This document shows positions 23,866 to 34,424 of a stretch of DNA of 64,000 nt, piece after piece. The DNA lies in contig NC_088943.1 of NCBI RefSeq assembly GCF_033473495.1, positions 1,406,001 to 1,470,000 of the forward strand, written 5' to 3'. Each line of letters opens with the position of its first letter. Within the stretch, counting starts at the first letter, position 1. The translations under genes were made by a program, and so were the position numbers. Source of the DNA: Cercospora beticola (Eukaryota > Ascomycota > Dothideomycetes > Mycosphaerellales > Mycosphaerellaceae). The notes under the pieces are model-generated. The model saw only the letters and a list, made by a program, of their open reading frames with translations. It had not been told where the DNA came from and ran no database searches.

Positions 23866-24473
23866 GTCTATGCGGCAACACATGAGCAGGATGCATTGAG
23901 CAGAGCACGGAGGTTCACACTGGTGAGCACGCGCCGTGATGATAAGCAGACACACGGCATGTAAGTGATGACTGAAAGGTGTAGATATCAGACAGACTCC
24001 AGACAGTACTTGGATTGCACAATAGCATTTGTTGACAAATTTTCAGCACTTGATCAAGCCTAGGTGTTCAGTCCACCACCTACAACTTGGGATCTACGCC
24101 CGTGCGTCGTGGTAGACTCTCCATGCCTCTGGCTTTGGCGTCTGGTTATGGTTCACCAGGCTCGCGTGGCCAGGGAGCGCGTGCGACCAATTTCCCACGC
24201 GTCGTGCACTTGGTCCTCGACTCTCGTGCTTCACAACATTCACAAATGGTACGAGAGCCTTCGTCAGTATGAGGGGCGACGTCCGGGTTGGAATACCTGT
24301 TGTGTATCGAAACGATTCTTCCGCAGCAATGCATGCTGCTGCCCACGGGTTTGTTCAGCATGTGAGACGCAAGGCGCCAGAACGCCGACAACAGCGCGAC
24401 GCCCTTAGGAGGTCGCGATCGGAGCGCAAATGGAAAGTATTGTCAGTTTGGAGCCTATGCCGAGCCTGGGCTA
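23866..24473. other. intergenic, no gene seen
   Basis: Follows the exchanger gene. Short Cys/Arg-rich open frames occur, but no domain or splice logic supports them. An intron-like segment GTATTGTC...TTGCAG (24436-24485) overlaps the next gene's proposed start, so an upstream exon for that gene is possible but was not found in phase. Confidence 0.4.
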
Positions 24474-25487
24474 ATGCCTTGTTGCAGGAAGGAGCGAGCC
24501 AAGATCGTGTCTGGTCTACAGACGCCACCTAGCTCTCCGCCAGATGAATCAACGCGAGCTTCTTGCAGTACGACGTGTCAGAGCGATATTGCCGTCGACA
24601 CTGCAGCAGCTGTCACCTACACGCGCCCGAAAGGTTCTGGACGACGTGAGGATCCGATCTTACTAGATCTAGAGGACGACATCTCCGATGACGCCTCTGG
24701 GGACGAACCTCCAGTCCAAGGCCTTGTGACGCGCACGAGGTCCGCAGAACATTCAATCAAAAGAGCAAGAGTAGGATACCAGCAGCGTCCGGAATGCCCG
24801 GACGATATGTGTGCGGAGTTCCAGTTTGTTGTACGCACATTCAACTCTATATACGATGATCTGCTCGAAATAGGCTACGTGCTGCCAAATGTCTTGGACA
24901 TGGATGTCTTGAGGGAACTGGCGAACGGGCCTGTCACTGCCGTCGCTCCAGCCCTAGAAGCGCCATACGGAATAGAGCAGCGGGGTTGCAAGCCAAGTGG
25001 TTCTCAGCATCGACCGCCATGTACAAGTTTGGCAAAGCGCAACTTGAGCAGCAAGCCGCCGGTGAAGAAGGCTGAGGTTGCTCGCGATCCGCCGATGAGG
25101 CCAGCAGCAAAAGCTCAGTCGCGCGAGACGTGCGGCGAGCCTGCGCGGCACCGTGCATGCAAGCCTCCTGTGCGAGACCTTACGGTGAGAGAGGACCACC
25201 GTCTCTCAGGTGATGTCCAAGGCGGCTGCTCGTCACGACTTCGAGACGAGGCCGGTGTAGGCCAGAGAGCGCAAGGCCAGACACGCTCCAAGTTGGTCTG
25301 CTGGACTGCTGAAGAAGACCATGAACTCATGCTGGGAATGCACGACGGGCTCAATGCCCCCGAGATCCGTCGGCGACACGACTTGGGTCATCGCTCCGAG
25401 TCTGCAATTCGATCACGTCGGATGATGTTGAAGAGAAAGTATTCGGAAATGTTTGACGATGACGAACAGCTTGAGAGATTGGAATAG
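24474..25487 (+). CDS. hypothetical protein with C-terminal Myb/SANT-like domain
   Basis: Open frame of 337 residues from the ATG at 24474. It has a Thr/Pro/Ser-rich N-terminus, an acidic patch (ILLDLEDDISDDASGDEP), a short hydrophobic helix-like region (FQFVVRTFNSIYDDLLEIGYVL), a long Arg/Pro/Lys-rich disordered segment, and at about 278-330 a segment resembling a Myb/SANT repeat: CWTAEEDHELMLGMHDGL then IRRRHDLGHRSESAIRSR. Trp followed by EED and a later helix rich in Arg suggest DNA or chromatin binding. The exact start is uncertain because TTGCAG directly after the ATG looks like a splice acceptor. If used, the true N-terminus lies upstream. I do not recognise a named family, and it may be lineage-restricted. 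Confidence 0.6.
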   Translation: MPCCRKERAKIVSGLQTPPSSPPDESTRASCSTTCQSDIAVDTAAAVTYTRPKGSGRREDPILLDLEDDISDDASGDEPPVQGLVTRTRSAEHSIKRARVGYQQRPECPDDMCAEFQFVVRTFNSIYDDLLEIGYVLPNVLDMDVLRELANGPVTAVAPALEAPYGIEQRGCKPSGSQHRPPCTSLAKRNLSSKPPVKKAEVARDPPMRPAAKAQSRETCGEPARHRACKPPVRDLTVREDHRLSGDVQGGCSSRLRDEAGVGQRAQGQTRSKLVCWTAEEDHELMLGMHDGLNAPEIRRRHDLGHRSESAIRSRRMMLKRKYSEMFDDDEQLERLE

Positions 25488-26042
25488 TCTGCGCGCAGCA
25501 TCGGCGTGGCACAGTCCTGAAGTCAATGGGTGTACCCCGCCGTGGTCAGACCATTCCACATGCTTGTGGAAAGTTTCTTACGCCTCGCTACCCTGTAGCT
25601 GCAAAAAGGACCATATTCCATCATTGCTGTGGAACAGCTCTTCGAAGTGCCGATAGCACGACCAAAACGACCTGATTACAATTGACTGCCTCTTCACATG
25701 ACAGGCGGAAGAACGCGCGATCAATCACATCACAAAATGAGACACGTCCCCTGATATGCCAATGCGCGTAACCGGCATAGGCCGGCGATTGACACTTCCC
25801 CCACCAAGGAGCATTCACTCTTTCCTGGTCTTGTGACTGACTGTCAGCGGGCACCTGCACCCCGGCGCCCCACTAAGCTTCGGTCAGTGAGGCAGGCACG
25901 TTCTAGTGCTTGCGACTTGTTTGCTGGCCTGATTCACCCTCAAGCCCTGGAGTCTACCATAAAAGGACGTCCAGCCACCAATAGCTTCTTCTGTACATCT
26001 CACACTAACATCCCCAGACCCCACAACAATCAAATCAACACC
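25488..26042. other. intergenic, promoter of the 89-residue gene
   Basis: No gene seen. The last 100 bases include an ACCATAAAAGG stretch (about 25956) that could act as a TATA-like element, followed by a CA-rich leader (ACAACAATCAAATCAACACC) directly before the next ATG. That arrangement is typical of a strongly expressed fungal gene. Confidence 0.45.
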
Positions 26043-26416
26043 ATGTCTTCCCAAAACTCCGGTTCCAGCTCCGGCTCCACTGGTGGCAGCAGTGGCAGTG
26101 GCAGCGGCTACACCATCAACTCGAGCGGCACCAACTCGCAGGTATCGTAAATATGACCACACCTTGCGAGGCATAAGCACTGATAGATCGACAGGGCAAC
26201 CACTACTGCTCTCGCGACTACGGCTCTTCTGCTTCCAACAGCAACTCGTACCATTACAGCAACACTGACGGGAGCTACTACTATTCCAGTTCGTACTATT
26301 CCAAAGGCTTTGTATGCTTGTGCTAATTGGCTCGAATAGACCCCAACGGATCCACGTACTACAACGACGGGCAGGGTGGCTCTACTTACACGGCTCCAGG
26401 CGGGAAAGGCAAATAG
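26043..26416 (+). CDS. 89-residue Ser/Gly/Tyr-rich conserved fungal protein
   Basis: Three short exons, 26043-26141, 26195-26288 and 26340-26416, with introns of 53 and 51 bases, join in phase to 89 residues. The N-terminal third is Ser/Gly repeats (SSSGSTGGSSGSGSG). The rest is Ser/Asn/Tyr-rich, with a single Cys in GNHYCSRDYG and runs such as YHYSNTDGSYYYS and NPNGSTYYNDG, ending in a basic tail GGKGK. I recall similar short proteins (QGNHYCSRDYG and YYYSNPNGSTYYNDG motifs) in many ascomycetes, but no assigned function. There is no signal peptide or membrane segment. The TATA-like box and CA-rich leader suggest high expression. The family-like sequence appears only after splicing, which supports the exon model. 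Confidence 0.8.
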
Positions 26417-26778
26417 ACAGTTGTGTGCAGTGTCGAGTGCAGCGTGAGAGGAGGTGCGAGAATACTAGTCCAGCATGCTCAGTTTCACGAAGAACAGACG
26501 CAGCGACATGGCGCCAATGGATATGATATGCAATGCGGCATCACAGACAGAGATACACTTCCGTGTCTTCTGCAGATAGCATGCAACGCACTAAGCATGC
26601 GTACGAGTGCAAGTCTCCAGACAATTTGAATCATGAATTCTGTGCTCCAGATTCTTCAAAGCCATCTCACATCAAGTCGTACATACATAGCCGCACCCGG
26701 CGACTCTCGCGCGCAAATGGGTATCTTTCGCTAACATTACACCACTCAAAGTGGCATGGCAGTACTCGCTCGCACCAC
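26417..26778. other. convergent intergenic region
   Basis: Lies between the 3' ends of the 89-residue gene (+) and the CAP protein gene (-). Presumed terminators only. Confidence 0.45.
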
Positions 26779-27624
26779 CTAAACCGCAAAGTTCACCATC
26801 ACCCACCCCACAGCCAGCGCCAGCACCAGCATTCGAGGGCTACTCCACGACCTCGTCCCCTCGCTACCAAAACCCGGATTCCCATTCTCATCCATACCAG
26901 ACTTCATAACATTGTACTTGAACTGTCCTTGAACATTTCCAGCAGGATTATACTCGCAAACCAAGTATTTTCCCTGCACGCCTTTATCACCATCAGTATC
27001 GCATTCAACTTCAGCACACCCGATCGAAGTCGTATTGCGCCAGACCAGCTGACTGAAATGACCAGTCTCCTCGGTAAACTTCCCCTTCTTGTAGTTGTAC
27101 TTCTCCTCTTCGTTTCCCCAAGCGTCGATAGCGAGTGTCGCATTCTCGAATCCTGCTGCCAGGTTCTCGCCATGAGGGCCTCCAGAGTGTTCCCAGACGC
27201 AGCCCTTGGCCCAGTCGTGTGCGTATTCCGCTAGTGTGTCATTCCATTGGACGGGTTCTGCCATGTGCCGTGATCTCCATTCGTTGGTGCTGTTCAAAGC
27301 TTGTGATTGGAGGGAGTCGGAGGACATTTTGACAGCTGTTGTCAGGGTGACTGTTATTGTTGCTGTTGCACTGTTGGAAAGTGTGTCTCTATCAGAGCCC
27401 GCGACCAGCGCGTTAAGCGGCAAAGGCAGTGTAGTATGCGATAGCTGGGCAAAGGACCTGAGAGTGGCGGAGTCTAATGTAACCGTGATTGTTGTTGTTG
27501 CCACAAAGGTTGTAGAAGTTGACGACACGGTGCTGGCGACTTCTTTTGTATATGCACAAAGGACGAGAAGTGCAATTACGGCACAGTATGATGTCGTCCC
27601 TTGCATATTTCGTAGCGGTCTCAT
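26779..27624 (-). CDS. CAP/SCP/PR-1-like secreted or GPI-anchored protein
   Basis: Single exon of 281 residues starting at MRPLRNMQG; an internal Met six residues on is an alternative. A hydrophobic N-terminal segment (YCAVIALLVLCAYT) predicts secretion. A Ser/Thr/Val-rich stalk of about 75 residues follows, then a CAP domain (about 103-245). CAP hallmarks are WAKGCVWEHSGGPHGENLA, TGHFSQLVWRNTTSIGCA and YLVCEYNPAGN, including the His/Glu/His/Glu set of the CAP cavity and disulphide cysteines. The tail ends in a hydrophobic stretch (MLVLALAVGWVMVNFAV) preceded by small residues, consistent with a GPI-anchor signal. Fungal CAP (Pry) proteins bind sterols or fatty acids in the secretory pathway and cell wall (family knowledge). 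The ligand here is unknown. Confidence 0.9.
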   Translation of the reverse strand: MRPLRNMQGTTSYCAVIALLVLCAYTKEVASTVSSTSTTFVATTTITVTLDSATLRSFAQLSHTTLPLPLNALVAGSDRDTLSNSATATITVTLTTAVKMSSDSLQSQALNSTNEWRSRHMAEPVQWNDTLAEYAHDWAKGCVWEHSGGPHGENLAAGFENATLAIDAWGNEEEKYNYKKGKFTEETGHFSQLVWRNTTSIGCAEVECDTDGDKGVQGKYLVCEYNPAGNVQGQFKYNVMKSGMDENGNPGFGSEGTRSWSSPRMLVLALAVGWVMVNFAV

Positions 27625-29279
27625 GGCTTGCAAGGATTAGAACCTGCTGTGTCGTTGCCGATCTGTGGCAGAATCGTGGCGCCGGGGTGTCGAGCCTATA
27701 CTGTCACTGCTGTGGTGAAGCGAAGGTGAGCTACCGAGCCATCGCGAAGGCCTTCTGTCTTTGCAGAAGAATGAAGGTAGTCAAAGGAAAGGGCTTTTTG
27801 ACTCAACTGGTGGTTCATGCGGTGCTACAAGAGAAGCAACGCCATGTGCTATTCTCTAACGCCAGACGCTATGATTGTCTGGCCCAGACGGCTTCGCTGA
27901 CTGCAGACATGTTTCATGATGTGGCTGCAAAGCGGCAAGGTTCGTTATCGAGCAAAGCGCGGTGTGGTGTGGTCGGCGCTTGACGAAGTTGCCTGACGAC
28001 GCGAGAATCGCGGAAGGCAGAACTCGGCTCGGCGAGCATTTCCTTGGCGCGCTGCGGGCCCGTCCGCTCTGCCGCACAATACAAAAGTCTGCGTTCCCTC
28101 GCGCTCCTCTTTGACAACTTGATCAAAACTTTGAGCGCCAGCCACGACATGCATCAGGCTCACACGGCAGCCCTTGTGGTCGTCGAGCATTCCAAGGTGT
28201 ATGTTGCCAGTCTCTACGGAGGCGTGGTGCTCTAGAGCGATTTCTCCTGGATATAGGAAGCGTCTTCTCGATGGGTCATTTCATTATGGCGATGGGTCGA
28301 CGTGTCCGAGAAGGGAGTACAGACACAATATCTCAGTATTCTTCTGTACTGTTGCGGGACGAGGGCATTCATGCGGATCATCGTAGGTCGCCGCGATTGG
28401 AGTTTCCTTTTCCTCATCGCCTGAACATCGCGTTTTTCCGAGCCAGTTCAGCCAGAACTTTTTCCGCATACCCTATGCTTCTTTGGTTGCGGTGTTCGGA
28501 GACCAGCATCGTATGCCCAGATGCGTGATGAAGTCTCGACTCGCAGAGCACAAGAGCGTATGCTCGCAGTGAAAGCTCAACTGCGGGAGCCGTAGAGCTT
28601 TGAAGAAATTCTCCATTTTCTGCTGCTAGTTACAGAAGTGCAGTCTGATTCACGGTGGCATGCGGTGGCATTCAATTCAACCTGAATTCATGTCGAGCAT
28701 AATATCCTATCTTCACGACAGCTAAGCCCGGAAGTGCTAAGTTGTCCTTCAGATATGCATCCCACTCATCTGAGCTGTGTGTGTCGCAGGTACTGATTTT
28801 GCACCTGCGAGACAACGGACTTTCGCCCATAGCGTCGTCGTCATCTATGCACGGAAGCTCGTGGACATGTTGTGGCATCATCGCAGGGGTGCCACGATGT
28901 TGCTCACTGAGTTCGTGAAGCCTGTCGTTCCCAACGTGCTTGATTGGCCTTGTTTTGCATAACTTCGTGAGACCGTACAGCACGCTTGGCTCGTATAGCA
29001 TGGCCAGAGTGAGAACAAGACAGCGATACTCTCAGCGATGATGTGCGGATTTTCGAAGGCTCGCGACGGCAACAGCCCCGTACGTTGTTGGGTGTTGGAA
29101 TGGCGGCCGTCTTTGCCTATAACACAGTTACACAGCTGGAAACCCTGCATAGGTTTAGCTTGATCTGCTCTCCCTTGGCCCAATATGCTTTCGACCCTGG
29201 CCTCCAGCTACTGGAGATCGCTTGTGCGTCTTGCGCACTCTGCGACTTCTCACAACACACAGCAGACACATCGCGCAAG
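27625..29279. other. 1.65-kb stretch without a supported gene
   Basis: Open frames up to about 150 codons occur on both strands, but none shows a domain, a plausible splice set or a consistent start. The right end should hold the promoter and 5' UTR of the MFS transporter; the left end holds the CAP gene promoter. No repeat or RNA gene recognised. Confidence 0.45.
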
Positions 29280-31212
29280 ATGGGTTTGGGAGTACTGCAA
29301 GACTACAAGCTCTCACACGTGCCTGGTAAGCGCTACCACCGGACGCACTGCTCCTCCCCTCCACAGCGCGCGGCATTCGACGGACTGCAGGTGTGGCGGA
29401 TGGGCGACAAAGGCAGATGGACTGACCCCTCGCAGGCACTGCGACGCTCGAAGACCTCAACCCGGCCGCCTCCCTCGCACGCGGCAACGATACATCGAAG
29501 TTGAAGAGGAGCAAGAATGGGGTCATTTTGGTACCACAGCCCAGTGATGATCCGAAAGATCCGTTGGTATGTGGCAGTAGCAGGACACATGGGAGCACAG
29601 AAAGGTGTTGATTGAATGCACAGAATTGGCCGCTATGGAAGCGCGATGTCATCTGCGGAGTGCTGTGTCTGCTCTCCGTGATCGCATCAACGCTGTCGCC
29701 ACTGCTGGCCGCGAACACGCTCACACTGACACTACACTTCAAGAAGAGCTTCACCAAGATCGCGCTGCTGACAGGATGGCACCTTCTCGGAGTCGGTATT
29801 GCAGGCTTCGCCTCAGTTCCGAGCGCGCGTATTTGGGGCAAGCGACATCTCTATATTATAGCGACCGTCTTGATCATCATCTCCTCCGTATGGGGCGGGG
29901 CCAGCGGCAAGAACTACGACTCTCTGGCTGCAGCGCGTTTCTTCCAAGGTGTGGCACTGGCACCCTTCGAAGCCTTGGTCAACGTGAGCGTCGGCGAGCT
30001 GTACTTCGTTCACGAAGTCGGCATTCGCATGGCACTTAGCAACTTGTGCCTCTTCGGTGGAGCCTTCTTCACACCTGTGATCGTGGGGATCATGACCCAC
30101 AAGCTCGGCTGGGAGTGGACCTTCTACTTCATCGCCATCTTCACCGCAGGCCTACTCCCTGCAGTCATCCTATACTGCCCAGAAACAGCCTACAACCGCG
30201 ACCCACGCTTCAATGCTCATCTCGAGCAACACCGTCGAGGCGACTCCGATGGATCCTCAAGCTCCAGCCACGAACTTCGCGACAATCCGACCACATACAG
30301 CGAAACATACGAAGCCGAAAAAGCCACAGCCGAATCCACCACCGAACGACAAGCCAGCACCGCAGAAGGCAACATCCACCAATATGCCAACTTCTCCTTC
30401 CTCACGCGCGAGAACCTCGCCATGTTCAACGGCCGACACTCTCCCGAGAACTTTTTCAAACTCCTAATCCGGCCCCTTCCTCTCTTCCTCCACCCCTCCT
30501 TCCTCTGGGCATGTCTCATCCAAGGCTTGATCATCGGCTGGACCGTCCTCATCGGTATCGTACTCGCGGCAATCATGTTAGGCGCTCCACTCTGGTTCAA
30601 CGAAGTCGAAACAGGCTACATGTACGCCGGAGCTTTTATCGGCGCTCTCATAGGTTTCGGCATTTCAGGCCTTTTCGGCGACGGCTTCATGATCTGGCTG
30701 ACGAAGAAGAACAACGGAATTTACGAACCTGAATTCCGTATGTTACTCGTCATTCCCCAGCTCGTTATCGGTTGCGCAGGATTATACGGGTTCGGTATTA
30801 CGGGCAACAATACTTGGAAATATGGCTGGTTCTGGCCCGATTTCTTCTTCGGCATGGAAGTTGCGGGTATGGTAATTGGTGCTACGGCTAGTGCGCTCTA
30901 CATCGTCGATGCGCATCGCGATCTTGCCATTGAGGGTTTCACTTGCTTGCTCGTGTTCAAGAATATTTTCTCCTTTGGGCTCACATTTTCTGGTTACGAC
31001 TGGCTCGTGGAAGCAGGCATCAAACCTACGTTCATGTGGGTCAGCAGCGTTGAGGTGGTAGTTTGTCTATTGACTGTGCCAATGTGTAAGTTCTCCTCAT
31101 GCAGAAGAGCAATCGCGATTTAGACTGACAATATCTCACAGACATTTTTGGCAAGCGATGGAGAAGCTTTGCTGCAAGGAAAGATCTCCTGGGCAAGCTC
31201 AAACTGAAATAA
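29280..31212 (+). CDS. MFS transporter (DHA1-like proton antiporter family)
   Basis: Exons 29280-29325, 29436-29566, 29624-31085 and 31142-31212 join in phase to 569 residues. The start MGLGVLQDYKLSHVPG and the splice PKDPLNWPLWKR match the entry into the first helix in this family. Twelve hydrophobic segments in two bundles are visible. Between them a hydrophilic loop (about 255-325) is rich in Ser, Glu and Thr. Loop 2-3 carries the charged MFS signature in degenerate form (GFASVPSARIWGKRHLY). Final residues GKRWRSFAARKDLLGKLKLK are basic and cytosolic. The family contains HOL1/TPO-like exporters of drugs, polyamines or organic cations. The substrate cannot be told from sequence. There are no neighbouring biosynthetic genes, so it is not obviously a metabolite-cluster pump. 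Confidence 0.9.
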
Positions 31213-31657
31213 TGCGGTCGTTCCATTTTCTGTCATTTAGCGTTTCGTTCATGATCTGTTGCTGGTACGTAGGATCTTATAAATGCTCAGGATACCCATT
31301 GGCTTTCGCTGCCACTCTGTTCCACATGGTACAGACTTGCTCATGTTGCATATGCACTGTCACTTTCACTCGAGCACTGTCGCTGTAACAATGCACGCAC
31401 TCATCCGACGGTCAACGTCAGCGAGGTGCCTATCCCCGCCACGTAATGATGCCGTCGATAATGGTCCCTTCCCACGTCGTCTCTCCGAGGACGAGCTGCG
31501 CTTTGGGGTTCCTAGTTTGTCCCTGGCCGTTGTCCGCGAAGCCGGCTCGCCGGAACATCTCAGTCTCGCTGACTTCCTCTCCGACTGGAGAGCAATTGCT
31601 CCAGTCTCCACTTGCTGTCTTTGTTGCCGTTCTCGTTTCCAAGCACGAGCCGTAGCT
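31213..31657. other. convergent intergenic region
   Basis: Between the 3' ends of the MFS gene (+) and glycerol-3-phosphate dehydrogenase gene (-). No gene seen. Confidence 0.5.
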
Positions 31658-32948
31658 CTACTCGTCAGCTCGATCCTCGAGGAGATCTGGAATGTCTTCA
31701 GGCTTTTTGTTGCCCTCCAAGATATTGTATACCGCGGTGAACAGAGGAAATTCTCTTTCCTTGCCCTCTTTCTTCAGGAAGGCATTCACCTCATATGCTG
31801 TGCTTGTTCCTTGCAGCTTTTGGCCATTCAACTCTCTCTCTTCAATCTCACCAATAGGTTTTCCCTCTTTTACAGACATTTTGGCACATCGGAAGTTCCT
31901 GCCACCGGAGCAGGATGTGATCATGTCTGCGACACCACATGACTCTTCTGTGAAAGTTTCGGTCCGGACGCTATTGCTGAAGAATGTCTTGCCGAACTTG
32001 ACCTCTTCCATGATGCCCACGCGCATGACTGCTGCTTTGGCATTGTCACCCCAGCCCAAGCCATCTACCCAGCCTGCAGCCAGGGCGACAACGTTCTTGA
32101 GAGCTCCTCCGAGCGAGACGCCAGCCACATCGTGTACCATTCGCACGTGGAAATATGGTCGGTGGAAGAGCTTCTTGATGTTGTTGTGGCTGAGGGGAGG
32201 ATAATCGGTAGGAAGGGCCTGCAGAATCTTGTGAGCATGCTGAAAGTGTCGGCATTGTTATCTTGGGCAAACATACCTTCAACTTCGTCGTCTTCACGCC
32301 GGGTTTAGCAACATGCCCGCTGTCCAAGCCCACCTTTTGCGCTCCGCTCTCGGACCCACGCCTTGAGCCTACTGGTGTCTGGTGCCTGCTGTCCATCTCC
32401 GGCGGGTGGTAGGCGACAGTGGTCTCTGACCATTTTTCCAAAGCCACTTCTGTAGCAATGTTGGCTCCACTCAGTGCACCACAGTAGATGCCTAGCTGTT
32501 GTCCAATGGTGTCACTGAAAAGTTCGCATTTGTCCTCGGTCACGTTTACGCCCTTGATACAGCTGATCCCTCGAGCGAATGGCACGACGTGTCCCTTGAG
32601 AGTGTCGCAGGTACGAGCAATGAATTGATGGGGTAGGTTGAAGACCAGGATTGTGGCATCTCGTACGGTATCGATCAGGTCCGGGTTGGCGATAATGTTG
32701 GTAGGCAGAGGGATATTCGGCAGGTACTTGACGTTCTCGTGTTTGGTGTTAATGACCTGTGTGAGCTTCTGCTGTTGCTGGTCCACTGTCACCTGCTCTT
32801 CATACACCCACATCTGGACATCTCGCTCGAATAAGTCGGGGTTGGCTGTAGTGTTCTCGGCAACGACTTTGGCGATTGTGGTACCCCAGTTGCCGGAGCC
32901 AATGATGGCCACCTTGTGCTTCTGCGATGCCGCTCCGAGAGTGGCCAT
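31658..32948 (-). CDS. GPD1: NAD-dependent glycerol-3-phosphate dehydrogenase
   Basis: Exons 32277-32948 and 31658-32218 give 410 residues from [12 protein letters not shown]. The Rossmann motif is [15 protein letters not shown] (GxGxxG at 17-22). Further family segments are [33 protein letters not shown], and after the splice [22 protein letters not shown] with the catalytic Lys region and [10 protein letters not shown]. The enzyme reduces dihydroxyacetone phosphate to glycerol-3-phosphate, feeding glycerol (osmolyte) and lipids and re-oxidising NADH. A Ser/Gly/Lys-rich insert (about 185-220) lies before the C-terminal domain. The same frame is open upstream to an ATG at 33146, adding 66 basic, Ser-rich residues that look like a mitochondrial presequence. 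I chose the downstream start because it matches the usual family N-terminus. Confidence 0.93.
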
Positions 32949-34424
32949 GTTGGCTGAGTCGGTCTGAGTGCCTCGAACGGTAATGAATGGGCAATGTCGT
33001 GGAGAGTGTCTCGATCGAGCAGTAGTCGTGGCAGTGGTCGCAAAGGATAGAAATCTTGGAGGTTTGGAAGGCAGGCGTATTCGAGAGTGAGGAAGCAGGT
33101 ACGAAGTGAGGCAGCTGCGAGAGAGATATATGCCTGGCAGCGACATGCGACTGTTCTTCTTATCGGCGGTTGGGCAAGCACGCGTCCGCAAAAAAAACCA
33201 ACGCTGGTCTCAACCACCGAAGCTCTGGCCTGTTCCTTACGAGCCCTGCACGCGCGACATCGTCAGAGTGGAGCCCCGCCCCGCCAAGGAGCGCATGTGC
33301 TCGAACCAGCACTTGGGGACGCATACAGTACTCGGTTCTCGGTCGCAGCCTTGTGCCATGAATTGTCGGCAGAAAGTATGTACTTGTCTTTTGTATCTCA
33401 GACACCTCTTTCAGCGATATTATGCTATTGCGTTGGACTCAGGAGTCTGAAATCGCCTATCTCTTCGAAGGAAGATGCTTCCAGCTATTCAATTCAAAGC
33501 AATCGCCAGTGTACGCACACTTCCTCCAAAAGACAGGGGCTGCCTAGCGTACATGGTCGACTACGAGTCTTCTCCAGTACCAGCATATCGTGAGAGAGCG
33601 CGGTAGACTACAGCACCAAACGACCTCAATGTTGGCGCCAGCCGAGGCTGAGCGCGGAGTCCCCGCGCCAGCAGCCCGGACATCAGTCTCAAAACAGCTT
33701 CCCTACGCGCGAGGTCGCTTTGCGGTCGAGACGGGCTTCGCAATGTAAGGTGATCGAAGTTGAATGGTTCAGTCAAAAGACATTCCATTGGTATGGCTAT
33801 CAAAGCTGGATCAGCCCAGATCGCGCATAATGCGCCTCATCGCATGCGTTGGACGGGCTCATGTCTTCCTCGGCCGCGTCGTGGTATCATAGAAACCGTG
33901 AGTCAATGCCGACCATCTCCCATATGTCTCCCTCGCAAAGTAGGGTTGCGCCAGAAGTGACTCCTCGCCATGCTGTCTCCAGCTATACGCCTCATGCAGT
34001 TCAGCTTTCATCGTGCCGAAACACTACATCTCAAAATCATCGCAGTCTTTCTCCATATTTCTCCCATGTAACTCCGTACACAATCTGTCGAGTCCCATCC
34101 CATTTCCCAGTACCGTAGCTCCCGCTTGAAACCCGTGTAGGTAAACGCCATCGTAACTCTGATGCCCGATTCAGTTTCATCAATTCATGGGCGCTGCTCT
34201 AAACAATCTTCATGGAAACAAAAAAGGAATACTCTGCGTAGAACGTCGCGTGCTGGGTGCGTGTCGCTGTGCTGTGCTGTGCATTATCGTCGTCGTTCGT
34301 CTGTAAATAGTCCGTGGACCATGTGTGAGCCGAAAGTGGTATGTTAGTAGACAAGTCTGAAAGGCGCCAAACGTGGCGCTGTCCATTCCGTGGTCCATTC
34401 GTGGAGCTGGACATGTCATCATGG
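32949..34424. promoter_or_regulatory. GPD1 upstream region and ATG1 3' region
   Basis: 1.48 kb between GPD1 and ATG1, both minus strand. The part near 32949-33200 is the GPD1 5' leader or a possible coding extension. A minus-strand frame at 33561-33803 (80 residues, Arg/Leu-rich) has no recognisable domain. No other gene is seen. Confidence 0.45.

Noticed and set aside
33561..33803. 80-codon minus frame between GPD1 and ATG1
   Set aside because: Arg/Leu-rich and superficially helical, but no family match and no supporting start context.
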